Shown here one piece after another: positions 44,098 through 57,200 of a stretch of 64,000 bases of DNA. The DNA comes from Liquidambar formosana. Taxonomy: Eukaryota; Streptophyta; Magnoliopsida; Saxifragales; Altingiaceae. The stretch spans positions 11,113,803 to 11,177,802 of the forward strand of contig CM077831.1 of assembly GCA_039720395.1 (NCBI GenBank), written 5' to 3'. A program made the position numbers and the translations under genes. The notes beneath the pieces are model-generated. The model made no database searches. It was not told the DNA's origin and was given only the letters and a program-made list of their open reading frames with translations. Position 1 is the stretch's first letter, and each line of letters begins with the position of its first letter.

Positions 44098-44953
44098 GAA
44101 GCCCCTCATTGGCGAACAAGTTACACTTGTGAACCAATGATAAAGAATAACCCATTTTTGCCAAAAAAAACCTAGAGAAATCACACACTGTACCAACAAT
44201 GATAGGAGGTTGAAAACCCTGAGATTGAAATAAGGAAGTGTACTCAAGTCATGAGTATACTTAAACCACTGGGGGTTGAGAATTGATAAGAGAAGCATAT
44301 TCAAGCCATTACGAATGAACATACTTTTGAAATGGAGAAATATATTCTAGTCACGAATATATTTAACCAAGTTATTGAGAATGAGATCTGAGAAGCACAT
44401 TCAAGTGATGAACATACCTTTAAAATGGAGAAATATATTCAGGTCACGAATATATTTAACCAAGTGATGAAAATATGCTAAGAAGTACATTCAAGTGATG
44501 AACATACCTTTGAAATGGAGAAATATATTCTAGTCACGAATATATTTAACCAAGTGATTGAAAAAGACTGAGAAGTATACTCAAGTGATGAGTACACCTT
44601 TGAAATGGAGAAATATATTCAGGTCATGAATATATTTAACCAAGTGATTAAAAAAGACTGAGAAGTATACTCAAGTGATGAGTACACCTTTGAAATGGAG
44701 AAATATATCCAAGCGATGGATATACTTAACCAAGTAAGTGACAAATGATCTGAGAAGTATGTTCAAGTGATGAACATACCATTGAAATGGAGAAATATAT
44801 TCAAGCGATGAATATATTTAACCAAGTAAGTGACAAATGATCTGAGAAGTATGTTCAAGTGATGAACATACCATTGAAATGGAGAAATATATTCAAGCGA
44901 TGAATATATTTAACCAAGTAAGTGACAAATGATCTGAGAAGTATGTTCAAGTG
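44098..44953 (-). repeat. Tat 3' UTR with 90-92-bp tandem array of hairpins
   Basis: Repeat units start at 44290, 44390, 44480, 44570, 44660, 44752, 44844 and 44936 (the last cut at 44953). The last three spacings are exactly 92 bp. Each unit holds two inverted repeats. One type is GTATGTTCA-AGTGA-TGAACATAC. The other is AAATATATTCA-AGCGA-TGAATATATTT. Variants change both arms together. Tandem repeats just upstream of the 3' LTR are known in Ogre-like elements and can seed satellites. 44098-44221 has no feature beyond the purine tract. Confidence 0.85.
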
Positions 44954-47900
44954 TGTCACACCCCATTTTTGTCACCTTAGCTAGGACATATCATTTCATG
45001 TAGGATTTTGAGTCCTTTTTGAGTCTAGTCTTTTGCATTGAGTTCTATGGCGTTGAATATCATGTGTATGAATTTTGAAGTGATTTGGAGTTCATCTCGA
45101 TGGTCAATAAGAACTTTTGTGACTTTAAGGGCATAATCGTCGTTTAAGCCGTATATTTTCCATTTGACCTTGAAATGAATCCCGAGTCATTCTCTCGAGT
45201 TCATATGAGTACATAGAGTCCATATATAGGTTCAATTTCATGAATTAATGGTTTAAGATCAAGTCGGCTCGTAATGGTTCGGGTTGGCTAAAAGACCCTT
45301 TCTTGGTTTGCTCAAATTGACTCATAAGACCCAATCAATTTTCTCTCATTTAACTTCAATTGGGCTTTATTTATGTCCTAAACATGTTTAGAAAGATCGA
45401 ATTTCGATTGGGAAAGCATTTGGTTCGACCTTGTGTACAAACCCAACTTAGCGACGGCGAGGCACCATGGTTAACCACCTTTGTAAAACCTAACCATGCA
45501 CCCATGGTTAAGGATTTTTGTCCTAAAATGCCTAAAAATGTGTTCTCCTTCGAAACACGGTCGTTTTGGCTTTTATTTCGTCAAAATCGGACTTAATTTG
45601 AAGATTTTAGGACTTTTGAAGCAAGTAGAAGTCAAAACCGAAGCGGAAATAGGAGACCCTCGGGTAACCGTCCAGGGCTGGACGGTCAGCTGTCCAAGCC
45701 CAGACGGCTAACCGTCCGGGGCAAGATGGTCACCCGAGAAGTCCTTCTTCAACTCAACTTCTGACTCCTCTCTCCCTCTTTTGACGGTTTCCTCCGCCAA
45801 TACAACTTGTCTGAGCTTAGGAGTGTGTAAGTTTGAGTTGTTTGAGCACCAAGAGAGTCTCTAATAGCCCTATGATCATTATTTAATGAATTAATCTTAG
45901 CCATTGGTTTAGGGGGTCAATTCTCTATATAAAGGACATGGTATTCAGCACATAGGGGGAGGTGAATTGCACTTTACACTTAGAGAGAGAGGGAGCTACG
46001 AGTTTGGAGAGCTAGAAAGACATCAAGAGGAGGCTCTTCAACCCCAAGCAAGCAAGGAAACAAGAGGTTTGAAGACAAGGAAGAGTCTACAAGAGGTAAG
46101 CATGTCTCTTTAATGCTGAACATGAATTTTCTACTGCTCCTTCTTCTCTTTCTTCTTCTTCTTTTAAGATAGTTATGGTGCATGAAGTTGCTCTTCTTGT
46201 GGATTGAATTCAATGCTTGTGTGATGTTATATGAATGGTTTTGAGATGGTTTATGGCTTTGTATGCTTAATAATCCCTGGTTTACTAAGGATTTGAAAGT
46301 ATTACTCTTTTTATTATCTTAAATCATGCATAGTTCACATGTCTAGGTTGCTGTGATTGTTATCATGAATTGATGCTCCTGTTAGTTAATATATATGATA
46401 TGAATGATATTCATGATAATTTGAGCATGTCTTAGAGTCGTTTCATAGATTTTAATGCATAGTTGTGAGATTAGGGTTTCGATAACCCTGAAATCGCATA
46501 GGTCTTATACAGCATGCTTAGCTTAGCTTTTTGAGTTGTTGCTCATCATAGTCATTCTATATATGCTGCATATAGTTGAATCATGCTAGGTTTGCATTCA
46601 TATAGCATATTTTATAGGGTTTTTGGAGACATTATCCTTTTTTAAGGATAATTATCCTTTTCGTTGAGTGAGGTTTCGCATGAGAGCCTTCTATGATGTG
46701 TTTAAGCATGAAATCACTTCTATTGTGTTCTAGTATATATATTTTACATAGGATATGTTGATTGCACCTCCCCATAACGACTTTTTTATGTGAAATTATC
46801 TTAGGATAGTTTCGCTTAAGAAAGCTCGCCGTAGGAAGGTTTATTTTCATATTTCACATAAAATATCATCTTTTTGGTTAGAATGTGCTTTGTTATCATG
46901 TTTATTGATATTATTGGAGTCTCTTATGCTTGTTAGTGTGTCTTTCATAGGTTTTTATGCATGTTAGTCGAGTCATTGCATGTAGGATTGAGTTAGAGTC
47001 CTAGTTATTCATTATTCTTGTTGTTTGCATGATTAATGGATGATTTTAGGCCTTGTCAAGGTTCTGTCCAGATTTACATATTGCTTTCTTTGCATGATTT
47101 TGTGCACTTGTAAGGGTGCAAACAGGTACAATGCTTGTCCTATTGCAAATAGGGTTGCTATAGTCTGAAATGGCTAATGTTTGGAGCTTTTGCGCTCAGG
47201 TAAGTAGGGTTTGAAGGTGCCCCAATTCACCTTTCTTTTTTTTTCTTTCTTTTCTCTTCTCCCTCGTAGGGTTACTTCTTAATACAATCATATGGTGATT
47301 ATCAAAGGTTTCCTTTATTGCTAAAATTCTGGTTTTCTATCAAAGTTTTCCTCTTGTGGAAGTTTTCGACTTAAGACTAAATCAATGTATTTTCAAATAA
47401 GGAAACTTAGGGTTTTTACCATAGGTTTGTATTAGGTTGTAACCTTATTCTTTTCGAACTACGTGAACTTTGATCCATGTATTTCGCTGCATGGTATGTA
47501 GGCGCTCTTCGTGAGGCTCAAATCCGTTCTAGGATCCAAGTATCCTAGGCTTTTCATTTTCTTTTCTTTTCTTTTTGTTTTGATTTAATTGTTTGATTGT
47601 GCATAAGATGATTAGATGGAATATGTGATATGCATGCTGCCTTGTGATGATATATGATGATATTTGAGTGGAAAAGATATTAAGTTAGCCCAATTAAATT
47701 AAGAGACCAACTCGGGCGATGTGGGTGCCTATGGGCTTTTGCCCAAAACCTTCCCACATCGTAACTTAGCCCCCGAATCCAATTTTCTAGTTTCAAAGAC
47801 TTTGCTTTTCCTTTAATGGAGTCATGTGGTTTTGGAAATAAAACATTTTTGTGGTTTTCCTCTTTTCCCTAAAAAATGAGGTGGCGACTCCTTTTCGTTT

Positions 47901-47973
47901 TTTGTCTTTCACCCATTCCATATATATACATACTTTCCGCCAAATCCTTGTGGGCCGTTTTCCGGGGTTCACA
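44954..47973 (+). repeat. 5' LTR of Tat2
   Basis: 3,020 bp, TGTCACACCCC to CCGGGGTTCACA. Nearly the same length and content as the solo LTR at 16603. GC palindrome 45661-45736, TATA box 45926-45933, two-stem motif 47459-47501, hairpin 47529-47548. Confidence 0.93.
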
Positions 47974-47976
47974 GTT

Positions 47977-47994
47977 TGGCGACTCTGTTGGGGA
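47977..47994 (+). other. Primer-binding site of Tat2
   Basis: TGGCGACTCTGTTGGGGA, three bases after the LTR; same class as Tat1. Confidence 0.88.
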
Positions 47995-48743
47995 TGTCGA
48001 GGGCTAGACTCAGTTAATTTGATTGGGCTAAATTAATTTCTTATTGTTAATTAAAATCAATCACATTGCATCCGCTTGATTGTGTGCTTTCATTTATTGC
48101 ATTGTGTGCGCTACTGTTGCATAATCACTCGATTGTCCCTCGATGTATCCTTGCCAACTGATAGCCTAGTTCGACCTTGGTTTTCCTGATTCCATATGTT
48201 GGGCGAAGCTATCAAACCTCTCTTGCCAAGTACCCTTGGGCTTGCCCTTGGGTATATCAAATGGATCAATCACGTACTGCTGGACCCACGCGACATTCCT
48301 GATGTCACATGTGGTTAGGTATAAAGATTGGTACAAGCAAAGTTGAGGACCCTAGCCTACCCTCTTAAAAGAAAGAATTGCATGTAATGGACCTTCTAGG
48401 ACATCGTCGGATCACCTATATGCACACACATTGTTGTGATGATATGCTGCTGTGTTTGTGATGTGTTGCCATGCTTTGTTGATTGAGTGGGTAATTAAAG
48501 GAGACTTTACATCTTACATCCTTAATACGTACCCTTCCCCATGAACCCTGCAAGGGTAATTGGTTAAGAGAACTAATTAAGGGTGTACGTTGTAAAAATT
48601 TTGAGATAATTATGGAAGCTTAGGATGGACCCTTAGGCTGAAAAATTGAGTATTTGCCCTATGTTAGAGGGAGAGACTTGCTGGCTTGGATCCGCAATCA
48701 ACAAGGGCGCCTAGTCAGTGCTGATTCCGTCACTGAGTCGGAT
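47995..48743 (+). other. Tat2 untranslated leader
   Basis: Non-coding apart from a frame from 48654 (DLLAWIRNQQGR) that runs into gag without a stop. Because the matching frame in Tat1 is closed, I treat the gag start as 48744. Confidence 0.65.
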
Positions 48744-49636
48744 ATGGCTGAGGAAAGAACTAGCAACCGAGGTTTCAACCTTGAGGCCGCTTTGAAAGCT
48801 ATTATGGAGAAGCTTGATCACACTACCCAGGTATCTGAGACCGCACTCAAGTTAGCTCAAGACCTTCAGCAGAAGAACTCTGAACCTGAATCCAGGGCCC
48901 GTACCACTGACAACAATCAAGGATCCAATGAGTCTGAATCTACTGAGGAACCATTAGGAGAAGGGGGAGAGCCACCTAAGACTAAGGAAGGGGAAACCAA
49001 AGCCACATCAAGGGAGAGCTCAACCATCCTGGCAAACAAGGTCGAGGCCTTAGAATGAACTCTGAAGGGAATCCGTAGGTCTGATGATATGGTAGATATC
49101 CGTACTTTGTCCTTGTTCCCAAAGGCTCGCATCCTGTTACAATTTAAGATGCCGGAGTTGGAAAAATTCAATGGGATAGGCTGTCCTAAGACCCACCTCA
49201 AGATGTATGTGCGAGCTATGCACCCTCGAGGGGCGAACGATGAGTTATTGGCTCAAATGTTTCACGAGTCATTAGCGAGTTCCGCCTTGAAATGGTTTTT
49301 GTCATTAGAGGAGAACAGAACTAAGACTTGGGAGGATGTGTGTAATGCATTCACAGACCATTACAAGTATAACACTGAAGTGGATGTCACGCGAAGGGAC
49401 TTGGAAACCACTAAGCAAGGGGTTAATGAGACTTTCTCCGCCTTTATCACTAGGTGGAGACAAAAAGCTTCCAAAATGACAGACAGACCGAATGAGGAAG
49501 ACCAGATTCAGTTAGTGGTGAAGAACTTGCTGCCCGAATATCATAAGCATCTCTTTGCTCATTACTTTCCGAACTTCAAGGCTCTTGTTGGGGCCGGCAC
49601 ACAGGTTGAAGATGCAATCGCCGATGGAACAATCAA
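48744..49636 (+). pseudogene. gag: Tat2 gag, split by copia C2
   Basis: Starts MAEERTSNRGFNLEAALKAI. The capsid part contains FKMPELEKFNGIGCPKTHLK and DVTRRDLETTKQGVNETF, very close to Tat1 gag. An in-frame TGA at 49056-49058 follows KVEALE, where Tat1 has Arg, again a CGA to TGA type change but at a different site from Tat1. Gag is interrupted after AIADGTI by C2 and resumes at 60991 with TEEVQRSRKTNFGG, ending at 61056 where a Tat LTR begins. It is not translatable as one protein. Confidence 0.9.
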
Positions 49637-51294
49637 TGTTGGGAATCGAACAAGAGGGAAAAATAGAAGTGCGGAATATTAAAATTTTTCCTATGATTCC
49701 ACAGCCCATGAATCTAACTATGCATAACACAAAATCAAACCCTAACTACGAAGAGGGTTAGAACACTTACAGGATTTTTGTCTTCTCCGTTTTGCTCCAA
49801 GCTTCTACTCCGGACAGCGGTGAATGAGCAGCCCAAGTGTGCTGCCTCCAACGGTATCCACACCTAGCTAGAGCTTCAAGCCTTTTCTTTCTTCTTCCTT
49901 GTTGTTGCTAGAGGTGGAGAAGAGAGAGAAGAGAGAAGAGAGCCTCCAAAGGGCTGGACGGCTAGGGTTTTTTGTGCAAGCCTATTTATGCCATGTCACA
50001 CATAAGTGTGACTTATATAGGCAGCCCACTAAAGGGGGCTAGCCATGGGGAAGAAACCCTAATAGGGTTATGTGTAATTACACTTAATTGCACATTAACC
50101 CCTATTATTTGTATCAAATACAAATAGGCCTATAAAGAACTATTCTTTATTCACTAAAACCCTTTCTCTCATGGACTTTAAAGCCCTTCTTGCATGATCA
50201 GTGTGTGACCCATTGGGTTCACATCATTAAGTAGTAGGAATAGCACGAGGTGTGCACAATGGAACTCTTTCCATTTAGGGTCTAATTGGAACTCCTTCCA
50301 ATTCCCTAATTGATTATAACACTTATATCAATTAGGGCTTCTACTAACCATGAGTAACACCTAGCATATGGCTCATGGTGTGGTCCTTAATGAGGTGAAT
50401 AGTCATTTACAAAGAACCCTTCTGTTATAGTTTATAGGTTACAATTGCATCCTTCCTTCAACACAATGTCTCCAATTGAACTAATAGGACATGGAAGTCT
50501 GTCAAGTCCCTAGTTCAATTACTTTATACTCATTCATAGATATCAACTCATAGATGAACTCATGAAACTCTTTTCATATTCATCCTACCATGGCCATGGA
50601 TTTAATGAGTTATATTATGAATGCTATATGAGACATTCTCTCTCTTTTTCCTGAGAGTGATGGATCCCTTGTTGATCACTCACATGCCTTCATACACATA
50701 GCAGTAGGGCCAATAAACACCTTTGCAGACCCCTGAATAGGATCTGCACTTAGTGTTATCAAACTTCTAAAGCTACATGCATAAGGCAACTATGGTGTCT
50801 CAGGTCTAAGGATTACTTGTACCACTATAACAATGAGAAACTGATTGACAGGCAGGATAAAACTCCATTCAGTTTATCTCATATCTTTGGTCACATTCAG
50901 TGTACCTATTCTTATAATAGGCACCCACTTGTTGATTGTAGTGTCTCCACACAAATAGCTTGAGACTAGCTATCCTCCTATAGAGTCAACCTAACAAGTG
51001 CTAGTCCTATGGTTCACTACTGTCCATCATAGTGAACCTTCAACTAGGAATGCTTAAGGAGTTTAGTACAGAGATATATCTATAGTCTCAAAATTACAAC
51101 TCTTTGTAATTCCATATTCTCAACTCTAACTCCATGGACATATTATGTAAATATAAATGATGCATATAAACATAATAGAATAAGCCCTTTTATTAAATCA
51201 ATAATAAATGTGACATACATAAATGAAATCAAATGATTGTTCCTAATCCCTAAACAATCATCTCTACGATTGGCTCTAGGGCATAATCCTAACA
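49637..51294 (-). repeat. 3' LTR of C2
   Basis: 1,658 bp. Differences from the 5' LTR are concentrated in the first 70 or so bases (49660-49710); the remainder is almost identical. TATA box at 50013-50019 (minus). Confidence 0.95.
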
Positions 51295-54200
51295 ATCTCC
51301 CACTTGCACTAAAGCCAATCGACCATGTATCGCATACCTATCTTCTCAAGATGTTGGTCTTAGACATAACCAATTATGTTTTAAAGCTTTAGTCAGTAGG
51401 TCTACAAAAACTTATGTAGATAATATCTTCTGTAATGTATCTATTACCTCTTCCAATGATTCCTCTAATCACTTGGAATTGTCACTCTATGAGTTTGGAC
51501 TTTTGATGAGACCGTGATTCCTATACTTGAGCTATAGACCCATTGTTGTCACAAAACAAGGTGTGGGCAACTCAATGGAAGGAACAACTCTAAGTTCTAA
51601 ATGAACTTATAGATCCAAACAGTCTCCTAGACAATGCGACAATTAATTCACCCTCAATAATGGAATCCACTGTATCTTTCATACAGTTCTTCCATTAAGT
51701 ATTTCACCAACTAAAGTGAATATAAAATATACCCCATATGGATTATATCCAAATCCATATACCCATCTACTATGAGTTTACAATTTCCATATACAATCCA
51801 ATATTCCAAATTTGAATTGATTGATAACTATTTGTAACAATTACAACATAATAGGTATCAGGTTCAATACATAGTGTAAAATAAGGCTTCTTAACACTTT
51901 AAGAATCTTACTTGTGTTATCCTAGGGCACATGCCCTTGAATAATGAATTCTTATCTGAAGTAAATCAGACCTCCCTTAGAATTCTCCATGTTGAACTCC
52001 TTCAACATTTCAACTATGTTTGATGATTTGGGGATACTTAGCAATCTATATGATCTATCTATAGATCTTATTGGATGCTTTTGCCAAATCTTTCATGAAT
52101 TAGTTTTTCTCCAAAAACTAAAACTTTACATTAGATAACATTCATATATCATTCATAATGATTATGATGTCATCCATACTTAGGATAAAGAAAAACGATC
52201 GCACTCCCACTAACCTTTTATACACTCATGGTCCATCTATACAATGAGAGAAATCAAACAATTTGATTACCTCAACTTTATAGATGTTCTAATTATGAGA
52301 ACCTTGTAGTCTATTAATAGACTTCTATAACTTACACACTTTTATGGTTTTTCACCATTTGATATAACATCTTTATATCCTTTTTGACATATCTTATATT
52401 CAAAATGTGTGTTTATAGATAACAAGATCCAAATGGATTTCAGCATAACTATTATCAAACAAGTTTCTTTATAGACAACTTTTTGCCTATGTTGAAAACA
52501 TTCTTAAATAGCCAAGCCTTTTAGGTCTCTACCTATCCATATTGGATTTAATGACTCTTAGTCATTTCTCAAGTTGATGTGAAACATCATCTAGTCATAA
52601 TCAATAGGATTATCTTGGTGATCTTTATCACCAAAGAACAATTCTTTCACATTCTAGTAGAGATACAATATCTCTCTTATGTTAAGAAATATCCAATTTG
52701 ATCTATGAAAAGATTGTAGTGTAGTTAAGGGTTTTTGTCTCAACAGAGACAAGGGTTGGATCTTTGTTCATTTGTGGCTTTACAGACAATTCTATAAATT
52801 CTATCTACTTTTGCATCTTTCTTGAATGAACTCTTTCTCAAGAAAATCCAGCAAACATCCTAATGGACAAATTTTGTTCATTAGGGTAATAGAAATACTA
52901 TCCCAACCACTTTTGGGATATACCACAATTCAACACTTACTTGACCTTATTTCCAGATTGTCTACATTATGTATCTAGACATACGTAGCACAAGCCCAAG
53001 CCTTAACTTCTTTAAGTTGGGTTTCTTCCCATATCATATCTGATATAATTGGGACAAAACTGGAGTGAACCCTAAATTATCAATATGTAGCAATTTTAAG
53101 GTATATCCTAGATGGATACATTAGTAAAACTCATCATGGATCAAACCATATCTTAATAGGGTTCAATTCGTTCTCTTAGATTCACCATTGAGCTATGGTA
53201 TTCTAAGAGGAGTCTACTGTAATTGAATGCATGCTCTATATGACTATATACATCACAATGTATTAGTCAAATTATAAATGTAACTCTTTCACTTCACTAA
53301 GTAAAAGATGGGTTTGGTCATCTCATAACCAAGTTATAATCGTTACATTTAAATGAGAGTCTCTACATCTCTTGTATTCTCGGAATACGTTGCATTCGCT
53401 CTAATTAGTCATTTAAATTCAGAAATCAAATTTCTAGAATGTCTTAAATGACCTAGTTAAGAAATAAGTACCCAAAATTAATCTAGCAACTCTTGCTCTA
53501 TTAAAATTTTTAAAGGTAACTTATTATCTACTTAACTTTCTGCTTCGATTTAGATTACACTAGAATCCAAAAACCAAGAAGCAGAACTAACCAACAATTT
53601 AGTTTAGAGCATGAACCAAAACTTCAAAAGTTTGGTTCTTCTAGGAAGACTGATACTTTATTAAGTTCCCTTTACAATACCTTATGTTTACTACAAAATA
53701 ATTATATTTCTTTGTCTTTGACTTTTCAAGACTTGCTTTCCTCTATGCTTCCATTTTAAATCACATCTAGCTTCTCAAGCTATTCTATGTGATTAATCAT
53801 TTTTCAAAAGAATGATTATTAATAAACAACTTTTATTACATCCTAGTCCAGAAGAAGTCCTTTACAAGTACTATACTTTATAGTATTATTTTACTCACAA
53901 TACAACCTTTGTATGTGATGTAGGACATCAAAGGCACTTGCATTGACTAATTTTGCTTCTGAAGCTCATTAGTCATCAATACTATCATATAGCATGGCAA
54001 CAAGATGCCAATTGTGCATAGTGTCTTTTTCTTCTTAGGATGTTTTATGGAGGGCCTTTAAGAAAAGGCCTAATAGCATATGAACAATCTTTTGAAATTA
54101 AGAACAATTCTCAGTTTCCTAAGTCAATCAAAGAAATCGGGTTTAGTCAAACTATCAATATCCTATATATTAGGAAATAGGGGTTTTGAGGTGAGTAATT
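51295..54200 (-). pseudogene. Degraded gag-pol remnant of C2
   Basis: Begins with the complement of the purine tract (ATCTCCCACTTGCACT). Sampled stretches align with pol of the plus-strand element: about 52090-52110 with the RT segment CATGAAAGATTTGG at 32641, about 52205 with GTTAGTGGGAGTGCAATC at 32527, and 52828-52850 with the integrase/RT linker at 31734. All frames are broken and much is deleted: about 2.9 kb against about 3.6 kb in the plus-strand copy. Confidence 0.75.
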
Positions 54201-57200
54201 AGGTAATCTACATAAACAGAGAATTGGATTTCATTTTTATCCATAATGATTGGGTCTTTAATCATATGGTACCTCCCACTATTTTATCAAATTCCATACA
54301 CCCTCTAATGGAATTCGGGAATCTCATTCCTAATGGGGATTGGGGTCCCACTGTGACCTAGAAGCCTCACATGTTAGTTTCTTGACTTCTAACCCACAAT
54401 AAGAAGACAACTCTTTGTCTATTGCTTCATAAGCAAGTTCCAATCATTTTGCCTCTAGGGAACATACACCTCACATGTTAGTTTCTTGGAATACTTCCCT
54501 AGTTAAGTTAAACCCATCATTCACACAGGTATGTTTCGCCAAATATATACCTCACATGTTAGTTTCTTGGTATATACCAGTTTAGGCACCCCATGATATC
54601 TCATATGTGATAGTTTCAAGTAATGTCTTTTGTTGGGAATCATACAAGAGGGAAAAATAGAAGTGCGGAATATAAAAATTTTCCCTTTGATTCCACAGCC
54701 CATGAATCTAACTATGCATATACAAAATCAAACCCTATCTATGAAGAGGGTTAGAACACTTACAGAATTTTTGTCTTCTCCTTTTTGCTCCAAGCTTTGA
54801 TTCCGGACAGCGGTGAATGAGCAGCCCAAGTGTGCTGCCTCCAACGGTATCCACACCTAGCTAGAGCTTCAAGTCTTTTCCTTCTTTTCCCTTGTTGTTG
54901 CTAGTGAAGGAGAAGAGAGGAGAGAGAGAGAGGGAGGCTGGAAAATCTGGACAGCCCCTTGGGATTTCAACTTGTGATGATGTCATCACTTCAAAGTGTG
55001 ACTTATATAGTCCACACTCAAGGGGGCCGACCCTAGGGGGAAACCCTATTAGGGTGTTATGCAATTTCTCTAAATTGCACAATAACCCCTATAAATTATA
55101 TCAAATATAAATAGGCCTCAAAGAACTATTCTTTATGCACTCATACCCTTTCTCTCATAGACTTTAAAGCTCATCTTGCATGATCAGTGTGTGACCCATT
55201 GGGTTCACATCATCAAGTAGTAGGAATAGCACGAGGTGTGCACAATGGAACTCTTTCCATTTAGGGTCTAATTGGAACTCCTTCCAATTCCCTAATTGAT
55301 TATAACTCACTTATATCAATTAGGGCTTCTACTAACCATGAATAACACCTAGCATATGGTTCATGGTGTCGTCCTTAATGAAGTGAATATGTATCTATCA
55401 AAGAACCCTTCTGTTATAGTTTATAGGTTACAATTGCATCCTTCCATTTACACAATGTCTCCAATTGAACTAATAGGACATGGAAGTCTGTCAAGTCCCT
55501 AGTTCAATTACTTTATACTCATTCATAAATATCAACTCATTGATGAACTTATGGAAACTCCTTTCCATATTCACACTGCCATGGCCATGGACTGATTGAG
55601 TTATATTATGAATGCTATATGAGACATTCTCTCTCTTTTTCCTGAGAGTAATGGATTCCTTGTTGATCACTCACATGCCTTCATACACATAGCAATAGGG
55701 CCAATGAACACCTTTACAGACCCATGAATAGAATCTGCACTTAGTGTTATCAAACTTCTAAAGCTACATGCATAAGGTAACTATGGTGTCTCAGGTCTAA
55801 GGATTACTTGTACCACTATAACATTGAGAAACTGATTGACAGGCAGGTTAAAACTCCATTCAGTTTATCTCAAATCTTTGGTCACATTCAGTGTACCTAT
55901 TCTATTAACAGGCACCCACCTGTTGGTTGTAGTGTCTCCACACAAATAGCTTGAGACCAGCTATCCTCCTATAGAGTCAACCTAACAAGTGCTAGTCCTA
56001 TGGTTCATTACTGTCCATCATAGTGAACCTTCAACTAGGAATGATTTAGGAGTTTAGTACAGAGATATATTTACAGTCTCATAATTACAACTCTTTGTAA
56101 TTCAATATTCTCAACTCTAACTCCTTGGACATATTATGTAAATATAAATGATGCATACAAACATAATAGAATAAGCCCTTTTATTAAATCAATAATAAAT
56201 GTGACATACATAAATGAAATCAAATGATTGTTCCTTTATCCCTAAACAATCATCTCTATGATTGGCTCTAGGGCATAACTCTAACATCTTTAACATGGGT
56301 AGCTCCTACATGTCTGCAGCCAGGTACCCACATTAAGGGACGTTAGATGATCCTATAATGATGGAAGGCAATGAAGAATTCATTCCCTAATGACTTCTCC
56401 ATTTTCAACTTAATATTAAATAAGAGGGGTTTTAAAGGGTCTCATCAAATTAACATGCATCCTATGTATCAAAATTTAAACATATAAATTATGCTATTTA
56501 TAATCATACATCTCATGCTATTATAAATCATACATCGCATGCTATTATATATCAACATATATAAAGTACCATATTTTGATATTAGTCCCTAAGTGAATAG
56601 GTAACATATACCAAACTATGGTATTGGAGCTAATACAATTATCTCATAAATTTAAGCTCCCACTATGATGATTATGGACTTTGAGAGGATTCAATCCAAG
56701 CCAATAGATTGAATCCAAGGTCTAAGGTGGGTGTAGGTGATCGTAAAATAACACATTCGAAACATGCATGCTGTCTTGAAACACTTCTCTAAGCTTTCAA
56801 GTCCTTCAATCTGCTCCCTTGGCTTAATGGTCTCCACCATTGGCTTGTTGGGCTCTATCATGCTCCTTTGGGTCCACCATGCTCCTTAGTGCGCTCTCGA
56901 TTACATAACATTTACATAATTTAAAGAAAGGGATACATAAGGGGAATGTGGGGTACATAAGAGAATGATAGAGAGAGAGGGAAGGCGGCATGCAAGCCCC
57001 AAATAATAAATTACATCACCATAATAAAATTACAACTCTTGAAAAATTATTACAACCCATTCATAAGACGGCCAATCACAATTGGTTTAAGGGGTATAGT
57101 CCATAATCATCATCCAAACACATACATACAATCTCATTGCATAATGTAAAGAAAAACTGTAAGCATTAAGACATATGGGCATTATGGTAATTCTCTTGAA

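Noticed and set aside
44290..44953. Regular repeat array resembling a CRISPR
   Set aside because: Repeats are contiguous without unique spacers, palindromic throughout, and lie next to a plant LTR.
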